A DNA stretch of 64,000 nt from Sulfurisoma sediminicola (GTDB lineage Bacteria > Pseudomonadota > Gammaproteobacteria > Burkholderiales > Rhodocyclaceae). The DNA lies in assembly GCF_003865015.1 (NCBI RefSeq), contig NZ_BHVV01000001.1, forward strand, positions 372,001 through 436,000. The letters are read 5' to 3'. Below the pieces are notes generated by a model, which searched no databases, was not told where the DNA came from, and saw nothing but the letters and a program-made list of their open reading frames with translations. The first letter of the stretch is position 1. Every line of letters begins with the position of its first letter. Both the position numbers and the translations under genes were made by a program. Below are positions 30,301 through 40,122 of the stretch, in pieces.

Positions 30301-30867
30301 TTACATCTTGGGCAGCGTGACGCCCACCTGCCCCTGGTACTTGCCGCCGCGATCCTTGTAGGACATCTCGCAGACCTCGTCGGACTCGAAGAACAGCACC
30401 TGGGCGCAGCCCTCGTTGGCGTAGATCTTGGCCGGCAACGGCGTGGTGTTGGAAAACTCGAGCGTGACGTAGCCTTCCCATTCCGGCTCGAAGGGCGTCA
30501 CGTTCACGATGATGCCGCAGCGAGCGTAGGTGCTCTTGCCCAAGCACACGGTCAGCACGTTGCGGGGGATGCGGAAATACTCGACGGTGCGCGCCAGGGC
30601 GAAGGAATTGGGCGGGATGACGCAGTAATCCGCTTCCACCTCGACGAAGGAATTGGGATCGAAATTCTTGGGATCGACGATGGTGCTGTTGATGTTGGTA
30701 AACAGCTTGAATTCGCGCGAGCAGCGGATATCGTAGCCGTAGCTCGACGTGCCGTAGGAAACGATCCGCCGGCCATCGATATCGCGCACCTGACCCGGCT
30801 CGAACGGCTCGATCATCTTGTGCTGCTCCGCCATGCGGCGGATCCATTTATCGGACTTGATGCTCAT
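30301..30867 (-). CDS. dcd: dCTP deaminase
   Basis: Deaminates dCTP to dUTP, the main source of dUMP for thymidylate synthase in many Gram-negative bacteria. The product is exactly the classical 188 residues from ATG 30865-30867. Family motifs: SYGYDIRCS, the catalytic Glu region [28 protein letters not shown] and the C-terminal [12 protein letters not shown] lid. An upstream in-frame extension to 30996 runs through a repeat element and is rejected. Its metabolic role pairs with thyA in this window although it is 19 kb away. Confidence 0.97.
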   Translation of the reverse strand: MSIKSDKWIRRMAEQHKMIEPFEPGQVRDIDGRRIVSYGTSSYGYDIRCSREFKLFTNINSTIVDPKNFDPNSFVEVEADYCVIPPNSFALARTVEYFRIPRNVLTVCLGKSTYARCGIIVNVTPFEPEWEGYVTLEFSNTTPLPAKIYANEGCAQVLFFESDEVCEMSYKDRGGKYQGQVGVTLPKM

Positions 30868-30892
30868 GCTGACTGCCTCGCGGAATGCAAAA

Positions 30893-30985
30893 CCCCCGCC
30901 TTGGGGCGGGGGCTTGGGGGTGGGGGGCCTTGCCTGTCCCCGCGGGGAGGCACCAGCCTCCCCCCGTCCTGCGGGGGCGTGCGAA
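30893..30985. repeat. G/C-rich palindromic repeat element B
   Basis: Lies between apbC and dcd. Two perfect hairpins: CCCCCGCC (30893-30900) with GGCGGGGG (30905-30912), and GGGGAGGC (30944-30951) with GCCTCCCC (30956-30963). Between them the plus strand has four G-runs of 4, 5, 5 and 6 at 30903-30927 with loops of 1, 3 and 1 nt, a strong G-quadruplex pattern. It shares a 14-mer with element A. Confidence 0.75.
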
Positions 30986-31005
30986 TTACACCACAAATCC
31001 GGCGA

Positions 31006-32094
31006 TCAGGTGTTCTGGATCACGATGCTCGGGAACTTGCTGGAGTGGTCCTTGGCCTGCTCGGCGATCTTGGCCGCCACCTTGCGGGCGATGCCCTTGT
31101 AGATCTCGGCGACGCGCCCGTCGGGATCGGCCACCACGGTGGGCGAGCCGCCGTCGACCTGCTCGCGAATCTTGATGTCGAGCGGCAGGTCGCCCAGCAC
31201 CTCGATGTTGTAGTCCTTGCTCATGCGCTCGGCACCGCCGGTGCCGAAGATATGCTCTTCCGCGCCGCACTTCGAGCAGATGTGGATGCTCATGTTCTCG
31301 ACGATGCCGAGGATGGGGATGCCGACCTTCTCGAACATCTTGAGGCCCTTGCGCGCATCGAGCAGGGCGATGTCCTGCGGCGTGGTGACGATCACCGCGC
31401 CGGTCACCGGCACCTGCTGCGCCAGCGTCAGCTGGATGTCGCCGGTGCCCGGCGGCATGTCGATCACCAGATAGTCGAGATCCTTCCAGTTGGTCTCGCC
31501 GAGCAGCTGGGTCAGCGCCTGGGTGACCATGGGGCCGCGCCAGACCATGGGCTGCTCGACATCGACGAGGAAGCCGATGGACATCGCCTGCAGGCCGTGG
31601 GCGCGCAGCGGTGTGAGCTTGTTGCCGTCCTCCGACTCGGGCGTCTGGCCGCTGATGCCCAGCATCTGCGGCTGCGAGGGACCGTAGATGTCGGCGTCGA
31701 GGATGCCGACGCTGGCGCCCTCGGCCGACAGCGCCAGCGCCAGGTTGACCGCCGTGGTGGACTTGCCGACGCCGCCCTTGCCGGAGGCGACGGCGATGAT
31801 GTTCTTGACCCCGCCGACCAGCTTGACGCCCTTCTGCACCGAGTGGGTGACGATCTTCTGGGTCACATTGACCGTCACGCTGGCCGCGCCGGCGGCCTTC
31901 AGCTTGTCCGTCACCGTCTGCCTGATCGCAGCATGCTGGCTCTTGGCCGGATAGCCGAGTTCGATGTCGAGCGCGACATTGGCGCCGTCGATCTTGAGAT
32001 TCTTGACCGCCTTGTTGCTGACGTAGTCCTTGCCGGTATGGGGATCAGTCACACCCGCGAGGGCGGCCTGGACTTGCGCGTCGGTGAGGCTCAT
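31006..32094 (-). CDS. apbC: Iron-sulfur cluster carrier protein ApbC (Mrp)
   Basis: P-loop ATPase that carries and delivers iron-sulfur clusters, 362 residues. An N-terminal DUF59 (MIP18-like) domain (about residues 5-80) is followed by the ATPase with deviant Walker A SGKGGVGKST near residue 105. The C-terminal part has CSKCG, the CxxC that binds the bridging cluster at the dimer interface. Divergent from metG; a TATACT hexamer on the minus strand (32133-32128) is a reasonable -10 for it. Confidence 0.96.
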   Translation of the reverse strand: MSLTDAQVQAALAGVTDPHTGKDYVSNKAVKNLKIDGANVALDIELGYPAKSQHAAIRQTVTDKLKAAGAASVTVNVTQKIVTHSVQKGVKLVGGVKNIIAVASGKGGVGKSTTAVNLALALSAEGASVGILDADIYGPSQPQMLGISGQTPESEDGNKLTPLRAHGLQAMSIGFLVDVEQPMVWRGPMVTQALTQLLGETNWKDLDYLVIDMPPGTGDIQLTLAQQVPVTGAVIVTTPQDIALLDARKGLKMFEKVGIPILGIVENMSIHICSKCGAEEHIFGTGGAERMSKDYNIEVLGDLPLDIKIREQVDGGSPTVVADPDGRVAEIYKGIARKVAAKIAEQAKDHSSKFPSIVIQNT

Positions 32095-32202
32095 GAGGAA
32101 ACTCCGAATAGTCGAGTAATTTTGTAAAGTATAACCCAGTCCAGTGTTGATGGGGGTGCTTTGCTAGAATTTCAAGTTCTCCGGCAGCCAGACACTCCCG
32201 CC

Positions 32203-34323
32203 ATGACCGCGCGCAAGATCCTCGTCACCTCCGCCCTGCCCTACGCCAATGGCGCGATCCACCTCGGTCACCTGGTCGAATACATCCAGACCGACATCTG
32301 GGTCCGCTTCCAGAAGATGCGCGGCCACGACTGCTGGTACGTCTGCGCCGACGACACCCACGGCACCCCGATCATGCTACGCGCCGAGAAGGAGGGCATC
32401 ACGCCCGAGGCGCTGATCCGCCGCGTCCATGGCGAGCACACGCGAGATTTCGCCGGCTTCCACGTCGCCTTCGACAACTACTACTCGACCCATTCGGACG
32501 AGACGCGCCACTACGCCAACGACATCTACGGCAAGCTCAAGGCCGCCGGCCTGATCGAGGTGCGCGCCATCGAGCAGTTCTACGATCCGGTCAAGCAGAT
32601 GTTCCTGCCCGACCGCTACATCAAGGGCGAGTGCCCGAAATGCGGGGCGAAGGACCAGTACGGCGACAGCTGCGAGGCCTGCGGCGCCGCCTATGCCCCG
32701 ACCGAGCTGAAGAACCCGCTGTCGGCCGTCTCCGGCGCCCGGCCGGAACTGAAATCCTCCGACCATTACTTCTTCAAACTGTCCGACCCGCGCTGCCAGG
32801 AGTTCCTGCGCCGCGCCACGCGCGAGGTGTGCAAGGCCCAGCCCGAGGCGGTCAACAAGCTGCAGGAATGGCTGGGCGAGCCCGGCGACAACAAGCTCAC
32901 CGACTGGGACATCTCGCGCGACGCGCCCTACTTCGGCTTCGAGATTCCAGACGCACCGGGCAAGTATTTCTACGTCTGGCTCGACGCGCCGATCGGCTAC
33001 ATGGGCTCGTTCCGGAATTTCTGCAAGCGCCAGAACCTGAACTTCGACGACTACTGGGCGAAGGATTCCCAGGCCGAGCTCTATCACTTCGTCGGCAAGG
33101 ACATCCTTTACTTCCACGCCCTGTTCTGGCCGGCCGAGCTCGAGCATGCCGGCTACCGCGTGCCGACCAGCGTCTTCGCCCACGGCTTCCTCACCGTCGA
33201 CGGCGCCAAGATGTCCAAGTCACGCGGCACCTTCATCACCGCCGAGAGCTACCTCAAGGAGGGACTCAACCCCGAGTGGCTGCGCTACTACTTCGCCGCC
33301 AAGCTCAACGGCAGCATGGAGGACATCGACCTCAACCTCGAGGATTTCGTCAGCCGCGTCAATTCCGACCTCGTCGGCAAGTACATCAACATCGCCAGCC
33401 GCGCGGCGGGCTTCATCGCCAAGCGCTTCGGCGGCAAGCTGCTGCACTCGCACACCACAGACCAGTTCCGCCGCGACATGCCGGGGCTGATCGAGGCGGC
33501 CGACGAGATCGCCGCGCATTACGAGGCGCGCGATTTCGCCCGCGCCATTCGCCAGGTAATGGCACTGGCCGACCAGGTGAACCAGTACGTCGACAAGAAC
33601 CAGCCCTGGGTGCTGGCCAAGAGCAGCGAGCACGAGGAGTTGCTGCACTACGTCTGCACGGTGCTGATCAACGCCTTCCGCCTGCTCACGCTCTACCTCA
33701 AGCCCATCCTGCCCAAGCTCGCCCGGCGCGCCGAGGAATTCCTCAGCGTCGCGCCGCTCAAGTGGGGCGATGCCGGCCACCTGCTGCCACCGGCCCACCC
33801 GATCAACCCCTACGAGCACCTGATGACGCGCATAGAGGGCAAGCAGGTCGAGGCGCTGCTCGCAGCCAACCGCGAGTCGCTGGTCGCCGCTCCGGCCATC
33901 CAGCCCGAGCCGCATTCGCAGCAGCGTCACGCCGAGCACCAGCAGCACGCCGCCCAGAAGGAGGCGACCGCCGCCAGTCCGTGGGAGCCCTATGTCTCGA
34001 TCGACGATTTTTCGAAGATCGACCTGCGCATCGCGCGCATCGCCGAGGCATCCCATGTCGAGGGCGCCGACAAGCTCATCAAGCTCACCCTCGACCTCGG
34101 CACCGAAACCCGCCAGGTCTTCGCCGGCATCAAGTCGGCCTACGACCCGGCCACGCTGGTCGGCCGACTCACGGTCATGGTCGCCAACCTCGCGCCGCGC
34201 AAGATGAAGTTCGGCATGTCCGAAGGCATGGTGCTGGCCGCCTCCGACCCCGAGGGCAAGACGGCCGGCCTGTACCTGCTCTCGCCGGACTCCGGCGCCC
34301 AGCCGGGCATGAGAGTGAAGTGA
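32203..34323 (+). CDS. metG: Methionyl-tRNA synthetase
   Basis: Charges tRNA-Met, 706 residues. The class I signatures are [10 protein letters not shown] near residue 15 and KMSKSRG near residue 335. The zinc-knuckle insertion has CPKCG and CEACG. After a His/Gln-rich linker (around residues 575-600) comes a C-terminal tRNA-binding EMAP-II-like domain ([18 protein letters not shown] onward) used for dimerisation. The start is ATG 32203; TAGAAT at 32165-32170 is a plausible -10. The stop overlaps the acyP GTG start. Confidence 0.97.
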   Translation: MTARKILVTSALPYANGAIHLGHLVEYIQTDIWVRFQKMRGHDCWYVCADDTHGTPIMLRAEKEGITPEALIRRVHGEHTRDFAGFHVAFDNYYSTHSDETRHYANDIYGKLKAAGLIEVRAIEQFYDPVKQMFLPDRYIKGECPKCGAKDQYGDSCEACGAAYAPTELKNPLSAVSGARPELKSSDHYFFKLSDPRCQEFLRRATREVCKAQPEAVNKLQEWLGEPGDNKLTDWDISRDAPYFGFEIPDAPGKYFYVWLDAPIGYMGSFRNFCKRQNLNFDDYWAKDSQAELYHFVGKDILYFHALFWPAELEHAGYRVPTSVFAHGFLTVDGAKMSKSRGTFITAESYLKEGLNPEWLRYYFAAKLNGSMEDIDLNLEDFVSRVNSDLVGKYINIASRAAGFIAKRFGGKLLHSHTTDQFRRDMPGLIEAADEIAAHYEARDFARAIRQVMALADQVNQYVDKNQPWVLAKSSEHEELLHYVCTVLINAFRLLTLYLKPILPKLARRAEEFLSVAPLKWGDAGHLLPPAHPINPYEHLMTRIEGKQVEALLAANRESLVAAPAIQPEPHSQQRHAEHQQHAAQKEATAASPWEPYVSIDDFSKIDLRIARIAEASHVEGADKLIKLTLDLGTETRQVFAGIKSAYDPATLVGRLTVMVANLAPRKMKFGMSEGMVLAASDPEGKTAGLYLLSPDSGAQPGMRVK

Positions 34324-34595
34324 CGGAAGTCCGCCACCTCGTCATCACCGGCCTCGTCCAGGGCATCGGCTTCCGCTACTCGATGGCCGCGCAGGCACGC
34401 GCGCTCGGCGTCGGCGGCTGGGTGCGCAACCGCCGCGACGGCAGCGTCGAGGCGATGGTGGCCGGGACCGGCGAACAGGTGGCGGCGATGATCGCCTGGA
34501 GCCGCGTCGGCCCCGCCGGCGCGGCGGTCGAGCATGTCGCCGTCGAGCTCGGCGACGGCAGCTACGCGGACTTCACGCAACTGCCGACGGCCTGA
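34320..34595 (+). CDS. acyP: Acylphosphatase
   Basis: Small hydrolase of acyl phosphates such as carbamoyl phosphate and 1,3-bisphosphoglycerate, 91 residues. Starts at GTG 34320, which overlaps the metG stop (GTGA). The active-site loop GLVQGIGFR with catalytic Arg and the [15 protein letters not shown] segment with catalytic Asn are intact. No other start fits the family length. Coupling to metG appears to be a matter of operon layout with no evident functional tie. Confidence 0.93.
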   Translation: MTEVRHLVITGLVQGIGFRYSMAAQARALGVGGWVRNRRDGSVEAMVAGTGEQVAAMIAWSRVGPAGAAVEHVAVELGDGSYADFTQLPTA

Positions 34596-34745
34596 AACGA
34601 CCTGTCGCCACGTCCCCCAAGGGGCTCTGCACTTCCTTCGGTCGGACTTCCTTCGGGGCGTCGCCAGCACCGACTCATTACCGTTGATTGGCATCGCCAG
34701 ATTCCACCGTGGTCACCGGGCCGGAAATTTCACGCTTGCCATAAC

Positions 34746-34760
34746 TAACCTTATGGGTTA
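34746..34760. promoter_or_regulatory. MqsA-type operator of mqsRA
   Basis: TAACCT-TAT-GGGTTA matches the known MqsA palindrome TAACCT-N3-AGGTTA with one mismatch. It ends 11 nt before the mqsR ATG, where bound MqsA would block the promoter or ribosome site. Confidence 0.82.
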
Positions 34761-34771
34761 ATGTGGCCCCA

Positions 34772-35077
34772 ATGGAAAAGCGCAAGCCACACTACGATCT
34801 GGCTGCCGTGAAACTCGCCGTGCGACAGCGCGGCGCGGACGCTTTCACTGCTACGGCCTTGGTCGGCGCCCAGGCCATGGGCCTGGATTCCGCTAGCGCC
34901 ATCGGCGTAGTCTGCACAATGACGCGAGCCGATTTTTACAAGAGCATGACGACACACGCAGCAAGCCAGTTGTGGCAGGACGTTTATCACCGTACCGTGC
35001 CGAACGGCAAGGTGGCTTATGTCAAGGTGACATTGCGCGCGGATGGTTCGATCGTGATTCAGTTCAAGGAGAAATGA
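34772..35077 (+). CDS. mqsR: Toxin MqsR (type II, RNase)
   Basis: MqsR is a RelE-fold mRNA interferase that in E. coli cleaves mainly at GCU. The 101-residue product begins MEKRKPHYDLAAVK, has the family motif DFYKSMTTHA and ends IVIQFKEK, almost as in the E. coli toxin. ATG 34772 is used, which fits the family's MEKR start, instead of GTG 34763. It precedes its antitoxin, the order characteristic of mqsRA. The surrounding sequence is more AT-rich than the neighbouring genes. Confidence 0.95.
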   Translation: MEKRKPHYDLAAVKLAVRQRGADAFTATALVGAQAMGLDSASAIGVVCTMTRADFYKSMTTHAASQLWQDVYHRTVPNGKVAYVKVTLRADGSIVIQFKEK

Positions 35078-35078
35078 G

Positions 35079-35477
35079 ATGCCCCGTGAATGTTTGAACT
35101 GCGGACAGGAAAAGCTCCGGCATGCCGTCAAGGACGTGCCGTATGAATACAAAGGCCACGCGACAGTGGTTCCCAAGGTTGCCGGCTGGCATTGCTCTCA
35201 TTGCCACGAGGTCGAATTCGACCCGGGAGAAGGCAAGCGCTTCGCAGAGGCCATCAAACGCATCGCCACTGAGATCGATGCCCAGGAGGCTGCCGAACTG
35301 GCGAGAATCCGCAAGAAGTTGAAACTGACCCAACTCGAAGCCGCGCGAATCACCGGCGGAGGTCCAAATGCTTTTTCGCGATACGAGAGAGGCAAGGCCC
35401 GTCCACTACCTGCCGTGACAAATCTGTTTCGGCTGCTTGATCGGCACCCGGAGCTATTGAACGAATTGCAAAACTGA
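35079..35477 (+). CDS. mqsA: Antitoxin MqsA, zinc- and DNA-binding
   Basis: Antitoxin that neutralises MqsR through its N-terminal zinc domain and represses the operon through its C-terminal HTH, 132 residues. CLNCG and CSHCHE supply the four zinc cysteines; the HTH_XRE region is KLTQLEAARITGGGPNAFSRYERGKARP, where the NAFSRYERG helix is nearly invariant in MqsA. It begins 1 nt after the mqsR stop. A matching operator is present upstream. Confidence 0.96.
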   Translation: MPRECLNCGQEKLRHAVKDVPYEYKGHATVVPKVAGWHCSHCHEVEFDPGEGKRFAEAIKRIATEIDAQEAAELARIRKKLKLTQLEAARITGGGPNAFSRYERGKARPLPAVTNLFRLLDRHPELLNELQN

Positions 35478-35733
35478 TCGCGTTGACTCCTCCCAGCCAT
35501 AATCCGCCGCTGAATTTTATGCTCCATTGCTGCCATTCATTTTCCCGCTCGCTCGGAAGCAGTTATTGATCCGTGGATGCCGAGATCTTCAGCTTGGCGG
35601 TCAGTTGTACAGCGTAAGTGGTTGAGAGTCGGAAAATCGTGCCATCTGTCCTGCTGTCACCACATTGCTGACTTTGTGCCGGTCACTGATGCTGTGACTG
35701 AAACAGGCGCTACCGCCAAGCATCCAGTTGTCG

Positions 35734-38058
35734 TCATTTTCCGCGTGAAAGTTCGGCGACCAGCGCCTTCACCTGTGGATCGTCTGGCAGGGCCTCGGCC
35801 AGCTTGCGTGCATGGGCTAGGGCCGCATGCGCATCTCCCGTCTCCCGCTCGATTGAAACCAGCGTGCCGAGCAGTGAGACATCATAAGGATGGCGTTTGT
35901 CGGCCTCACGCAAGGCCTTGAGTGCTTCATCCGACCGCCCGGCCGAGTGCAGCGCGACCGCCCAGACATAGGCGTAGCGCGAGCGCTCCGGGGCCAGGCG
36001 CGCCGCTTGCGCAAGCGACTCCAGCGCAGCCGTCTTGTCCCCTTTGCGTACCTGCGTCAGCCCCAGCGCATGCAGGAGATCGGCCGAACGCGGCAACTTG
36101 ACCAGTCCGGCACGCAAGGTCGTCTCTGCTTCTATTTCGCGGCCTTGAACGCGCCACGCATCGGCGAGATTGACCCAGGCGGAGGCAAACTGCGGATCGA
36201 GCTTCAGCGCCCGCCGATAGGCGGCCACCGCTTCATCGAAGCGCCCGAGGCGAAGATAAAGGTTGCCCATGTTCAAATTGGCCGTCGGCCAATCGGCATC
36301 CTCCTGCTGTACCACGATGTACTCATCCAGCGCGCGGCGATAGGCTTCACGACGACTATCCGGCAGCCGTGTCTCCGGCACACCGGCCAGCACCCGTGCA
36401 GCCTCGATGCGCACCCCACGTACCGAATCAGTGAGCAAGGGGCTTGCAGCGAGAACGCGGTTGATCGGATCTACGGGCTCAATCATCCCCAACACCGCAA
36501 TGCGCACCTCGGGGTCGGGGTCCTTCAACAATTCACGGGCAGATTGCAGCAGCGACGGACGCATGTGCGGCACTAGTAGCTGCGCGGCCGTCGCGCGTAC
36601 CAACGGGGGTTGCGCGCTGCTTTGCGCGAGCGCAAGCAGGCTCGGGGCGGCCTTCACGCCTTGTGTTGTTCCGGCATGCAGCACCGGGCCGCTGTTCGGC
36701 CGCTGGCGCCACTGCCTGCCCAACCACCCATCCAGCGCCGCAGCGGCCCAAGCCGGTTTCTTGTCGGCATGGCACTGCGTACATGCATCGGGACTGCCCA
36801 ACTTTTGCGCCAGGTCGGGGCGCGGCACACGCAAGCTGTGGTCATGCCGCGCATCGATCACCATGTAGTTCTGTGTCGGCATATGGCAGGCGACGCACTG
36901 TGCACCGGCCTCCCCGGTCTTGTGGAAGTGGTGCTGCGGGCTGTCGAAGATAGCTGCATCATGGCAGCGTAAGCACAGCGCATTACCTGGCGCACGAGTC
37001 TTTGCGCCATGCGGTTCATGGCAATCCATGCAGGTCACCCCTTGCTGGAACATCTTGCTCTGCAGAAATGAGCCCCAGGTGTAAACCTCTTCGCGCTGCT
37101 GGCCATCGGCATGGTAGTTCGGCGCAGTCAGCAAGGCCAGACGGTGCGTATCGGCGAGCGGAGCGCCGGGTTGGTCGCGCGCAGCGATCGTGCTGCGGCG
37201 CGCATGGCAGGCGGCGCAGGTGTTGCTTACGGCGGGAGCGGCCAAGCGATCACGCCGCGCCGTGCGTGCGCCGGCCTCGGGAAAACGCCAGGCGTCTTTC
37301 CAGCGGCTGGCGGTCGAATAGGCAAAGCCATTGTTGTCGTCAACCTTGTAGGGTTTGGTCGCAGTCTTCGCCCAGTCGGCATGGCGGGAGCCGGGACCAT
37401 GGCAGGCCTCGCAGGACACATTCAGTTCCCGCCAGTTCGTATGGTAGCTGTTGGTCGCCGCGTCATAACCCTTGCGCAGGCCGGTCGAGTGGCATTCGGC
37501 GCATTGCAGGTTCCAGTTCTGGTAAATCCCGGTCCAGTGCAGCGAGTCCTTGTGGTCGATCTTTTCCTTGGCGAACAGATGGAACCAGCGCTGTCCGCCG
37601 GCCGACTTTGGTCGGCTGTCCCAAGCGATCGACAGCGCCTGCAAACGTCCGCCGGAAAACTCGACCAGGTACTGCTGCAGCGGCGTCACGCCAAAAACAT
37701 ACTTGATCGGAAAGTCGGCCAGCTTGCCGTCGGGGCCATCGGTATTGACGTAGAAGGTGTCGCCGCGCTTGAAGAAACGTGAAACGATGCCATGGGACTT
37801 GAAGCTTGTCCCACTGAAATCCCCCAACACAGTTACAGAGGTGGGTTCCTGCATGGCAAGGTCGTGGTGGGAACCACGCCATGCCTCGGCTTCCTTGGCA
37901 TGACACGCGGTGCAGGCCTGCCGGCCAATGTAACCCGGCGCGGCCGGTTTTTCAGTTACGGCAGATTGCGCTGCTGCCTTTCCGCAAGTCAGCAGCAATA
38001 CAAGCGCTGCTGCGATCACTGGTAAATATGAACGGCGTATCCCTTGCATATTGGTCAT
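35734..38058 (-). CDS. Octaheme c-type cytochrome with HEAT-like and TPR C-terminus
   Basis: A 774-residue exported protein. Signal peptide at residues 10-31 (YLPVIAAALVLLLTCGKAAAQ). Eight CXXCH haem motifs follow between about residues 49 and 428: CTACH, CAECH, CEACH, CAACH, CMDCH, CLRCH, CVACH, CTQCH. The conserved segment CHMPTQNYMVIDARHDHS is typical of cytochrome c554/c3-like multiheme proteins. After the haems comes a HEAT-like helical region (about 450-560) and TPR repeats (about 585-760, e.g. NLNMGNLYLRLGRFDEAVAAYRRALKL). Periplasmic electron transfer with a protein-docking tail is inferred. The ATG directly follows the stop of the nucleotidase gene. Confidence 0.9.
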   Translation of the reverse strand: MTNMQGIRRSYLPVIAAALVLLLTCGKAAAQSAVTEKPAAPGYIGRQACTACHAKEAEAWRGSHHDLAMQEPTSVTVLGDFSGTSFKSHGIVSRFFKRGDTFYVNTDGPDGKLADFPIKYVFGVTPLQQYLVEFSGGRLQALSIAWDSRPKSAGGQRWFHLFAKEKIDHKDSLHWTGIYQNWNLQCAECHSTGLRKGYDAATNSYHTNWRELNVSCEACHGPGSRHADWAKTATKPYKVDDNNGFAYSTASRWKDAWRFPEAGARTARRDRLAAPAVSNTCAACHARRSTIAARDQPGAPLADTHRLALLTAPNYHADGQQREEVYTWGSFLQSKMFQQGVTCMDCHEPHGAKTRAPGNALCLRCHDAAIFDSPQHHFHKTGEAGAQCVACHMPTQNYMVIDARHDHSLRVPRPDLAQKLGSPDACTQCHADKKPAWAAAALDGWLGRQWRQRPNSGPVLHAGTTQGVKAAPSLLALAQSSAQPPLVRATAAQLLVPHMRPSLLQSARELLKDPDPEVRIAVLGMIEPVDPINRVLAASPLLTDSVRGVRIEAARVLAGVPETRLPDSRREAYRRALDEYIVVQQEDADWPTANLNMGNLYLRLGRFDEAVAAYRRALKLDPQFASAWVNLADAWRVQGREIEAETTLRAGLVKLPRSADLLHALGLTQVRKGDKTAALESLAQAARLAPERSRYAYVWAVALHSAGRSDEALKALREADKRHPYDVSLLGTLVSIERETGDAHAALAHARKLAEALPDDPQVKALVAELSRGK

Positions 38059-40029
38059 TCAGCCCAGCTTGATCGCCCGCGCCTCTGCGGCGCGCTCATC
38101 GACCGGGATGACGGGAAGTTCGCCCTTGTTCTTGACCGGCAGCCTGCGCAGGTGATCCATGATCGCCTGCCATTCCTTGATCTCAAGGCCCGCGTTTTTC
38201 CCCGTACCAGTGGCGGCACTGCTTGCATCGGTCGTACCGGGCGGCGGCAGAAGGTAACCCGAGTTTTCGCGCGGCATATCGAGCGCATCGACCTTCGAGG
38301 TGAGCGGTGTGCCGTCTTTCTTCTTGGGCACCAGCACCAGCTTGCCCTTCGTGTATTTGGGAATGGCGACGATGATCGGGCCGAGCATCAGCGGGCAGGT
38401 CAGGCTGTAGAGACGCGCATCCTTGCCGCTGATGTCGATCACCCTGTAGCCACGGTCGAGGTCGCCCAGTTCGATGGCCGTCACCACGTCAAACCTGGGC
38501 CGCGTGAGGTCGTAACGGAAGCGCATGCCGGAGGCACGCGGGAAATACTCGCCCGGATGGGCTGCGTTGTCGATAAGCAGGAATTCCAGCAGATTCTTGA
38601 GATCCTGGCCGGTGAAGTAACCCGTCACCAGCGTGCTACCGGGGGTCGGATCGACCACGCCGGAGCCGAGCGGAGCCACGGCGAACACGTCGTAAACCGT
38701 GACCACGCCGGTCTTTCCGCGCAATAGCCCGGCACGCATCATGCCGTTGGCGGTGAAGCCGATATCGGCCTGGGTGGCGGCGCGGAAGGAGTCGGTGACC
38801 AGGTTGGCCAGTAGGGTGCCTGCGGCGATGTCGGTGAATGTGTTGGGCAGATCGCGCGGGGCGATGGCGAGGGGTTGGTCAACGCTGTAGCCACGCGACG
38901 CGAATGCGGCTGCGCTGACCGATTTTTTGAGGTGTTCAATATCATTGGCGATGGCCCGGTCACCGATAATGCTGTCGTCGATCGGCAGGAGCCGGTACGA
39001 CGTGACGGTCAGTTTGTTCCCGTCCAGCGCGAGTACCAGTTCGCCAAGGTTGTTGCTCTCTTTTCCGGTCTGGACCACCGGGGTGCGGCCGTTGACGACA
39101 ATCGCCTCGTTCAACTCGGTGTGGCTGTGGCCGCTGATCACCACGTCGATGCCGGGCACGTCCCTGGCCAGTTGCACGTCCTCGCCGGACTGGTAGCTGC
39201 CATCCGGCCCATTCTCGACGCCGCCATGGCTCAGCGCGATGACGACATCGACCTTCTCGGTCTCGCGCAGGATCTTCACTACATCCCTGGCCGCTGTGGG
39301 GGCGTCGGCAAAGCTTGTGGCTCCGCCATTGGTGTAGATCATGGCCTCCTTGCCAAGGCTGCCAAAGATGCCGAAGCGCAGGCCTCCGCGCTCGATCACC
39401 GTGTAGCGGCGAATCACGCCCTTGCGGGTCAGCGCCTGCAGGTCGGCCAGGCTGGCGTCGCTGCCAGTAAAACTGGTGTTCGCGGCGACCACTGCCGGGA
39501 TGCGGCCGGCCTTGACGGCGGCGCCGATGGATTTGCCCAGGCCCGCCGGACCGAGATCGAATTCATGATTGCCGAAGGTGGTGGCGTCATAGCCCATCTT
39601 GCCCATCAGATGCAGTTCGCCACCAGTCTCGCGCGTCGCGGCGCTGAACGCAGTGCCCATGCTGTAGTCGCCGGCATCCAGCACCAGCACCGGGCCCTGA
39701 TTCTTGCGCGCCATTTTGCGCTGCGTGATCAGGCTAGCCAACCGGGCGAAGCCGCCGCGGGTCTTGTCATCGTTGAGCGTAAACGGCGTGTAATCCGCCG
39801 ACGGGCCCATGCCGATAAAACTCGCGTGCATATCGTTGGTGTGCAGGATGGTGAAGGTCTTCGCGCCAACGGGTGTTGCCGAGGCGAAGCCAGGCAGGAG
39901 TGTGGTGATGCCGACCGCTGCCACGTCAGCGATAAAAGTACGGCGCGAAAGCGCGTCACACGGCATGGCCGTCAGGGTCCCATCCCCAACCTGCGATCTA
40001 GCATGAGCTTGGCGTGTAGTCTTCATCAC
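38059..40029 (-). CDS. 5'-nucleotidase/UshA-family metallophosphoesterase, Tat-exported
   Basis: A 656-residue two-domain protein. A Tat signal (LSRRTFIADVAAVGITTLLPG, about residues 28-48) precedes a metallophosphatase domain with TNDMHA, DAGDYSMGT, GNHEFDLG, ALSHGG and SGHSHTELN, then the 5'-nucleotidase C-terminal domain from about residue 360. The family cleaves nucleotides or related phosphoesters; SoxB is another member and an alternative. The start is 40029 or, with a shorter leader, 39966; neither has a clear ribosome site. Its TGA is followed immediately by the ATG of the multiheme cytochrome, so the two are coupled. Confidence 0.88.
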   Translation of the reverse strand: MMKTTRQAHARSQVGDGTLTAMPCDALSRRTFIADVAAVGITTLLPGFASATPVGAKTFTILHTNDMHASFIGMGPSADYTPFTLNDDKTRGGFARLASLITQRKMARKNQGPVLVLDAGDYSMGTAFSAATRETGGELHLMGKMGYDATTFGNHEFDLGPAGLGKSIGAAVKAGRIPAVVAANTSFTGSDASLADLQALTRKGVIRRYTVIERGGLRFGIFGSLGKEAMIYTNGGATSFADAPTAARDVVKILRETEKVDVVIALSHGGVENGPDGSYQSGEDVQLARDVPGIDVVISGHSHTELNEAIVVNGRTPVVQTGKESNNLGELVLALDGNKLTVTSYRLLPIDDSIIGDRAIANDIEHLKKSVSAAAFASRGYSVDQPLAIAPRDLPNTFTDIAAGTLLANLVTDSFRAATQADIGFTANGMMRAGLLRGKTGVVTVYDVFAVAPLGSGVVDPTPGSTLVTGYFTGQDLKNLLEFLLIDNAAHPGEYFPRASGMRFRYDLTRPRFDVVTAIELGDLDRGYRVIDISGKDARLYSLTCPLMLGPIIVAIPKYTKGKLVLVPKKKDGTPLTSKVDALDMPRENSGYLLPPPGTTDASSAATGTGKNAGLEIKEWQAIMDHLRRLPVKNKGELPVIPVDERAAEARAIKLG

Positions 40030-40052
40030 TATGATTCTGTTGTATCAATCAG

Positions 40053-40090
40053 AAAAAAGGGCCGCACCCACCATTTCATGAGTGCGGCCC
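40053..40090 (-). terminator. Rho-independent terminator of the sulfatase gene
   Basis: On the minus strand GGGCCGCAC (40090-40082) pairs with GTGCGGCCC (40067-40059), followed by six T (40058-40053). It lies 32 nt past the sulfatase stop and just before the nucleotidase start, so the two are separate transcription units. Confidence 0.9.
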
Positions 40091-40122
40091 GCTATTGGGG
40101 TCAGCGCTTCAAACGTGCTGGA

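Noticed and set aside
34596-34740. Further copy of the G/C-rich repeat after acyP
   Set aside because: CCCCCAAGGGGC recalls part of element A, but there is no long hairpin or shared 14-mer.
35577-35921. Open frame of 114 codons opposite the end of the cytochrome gene
   Set aside because: It overlaps the cytochrome gene, has no ribosome site and shows no family features. The gap 35478-35733 is left without a gene.
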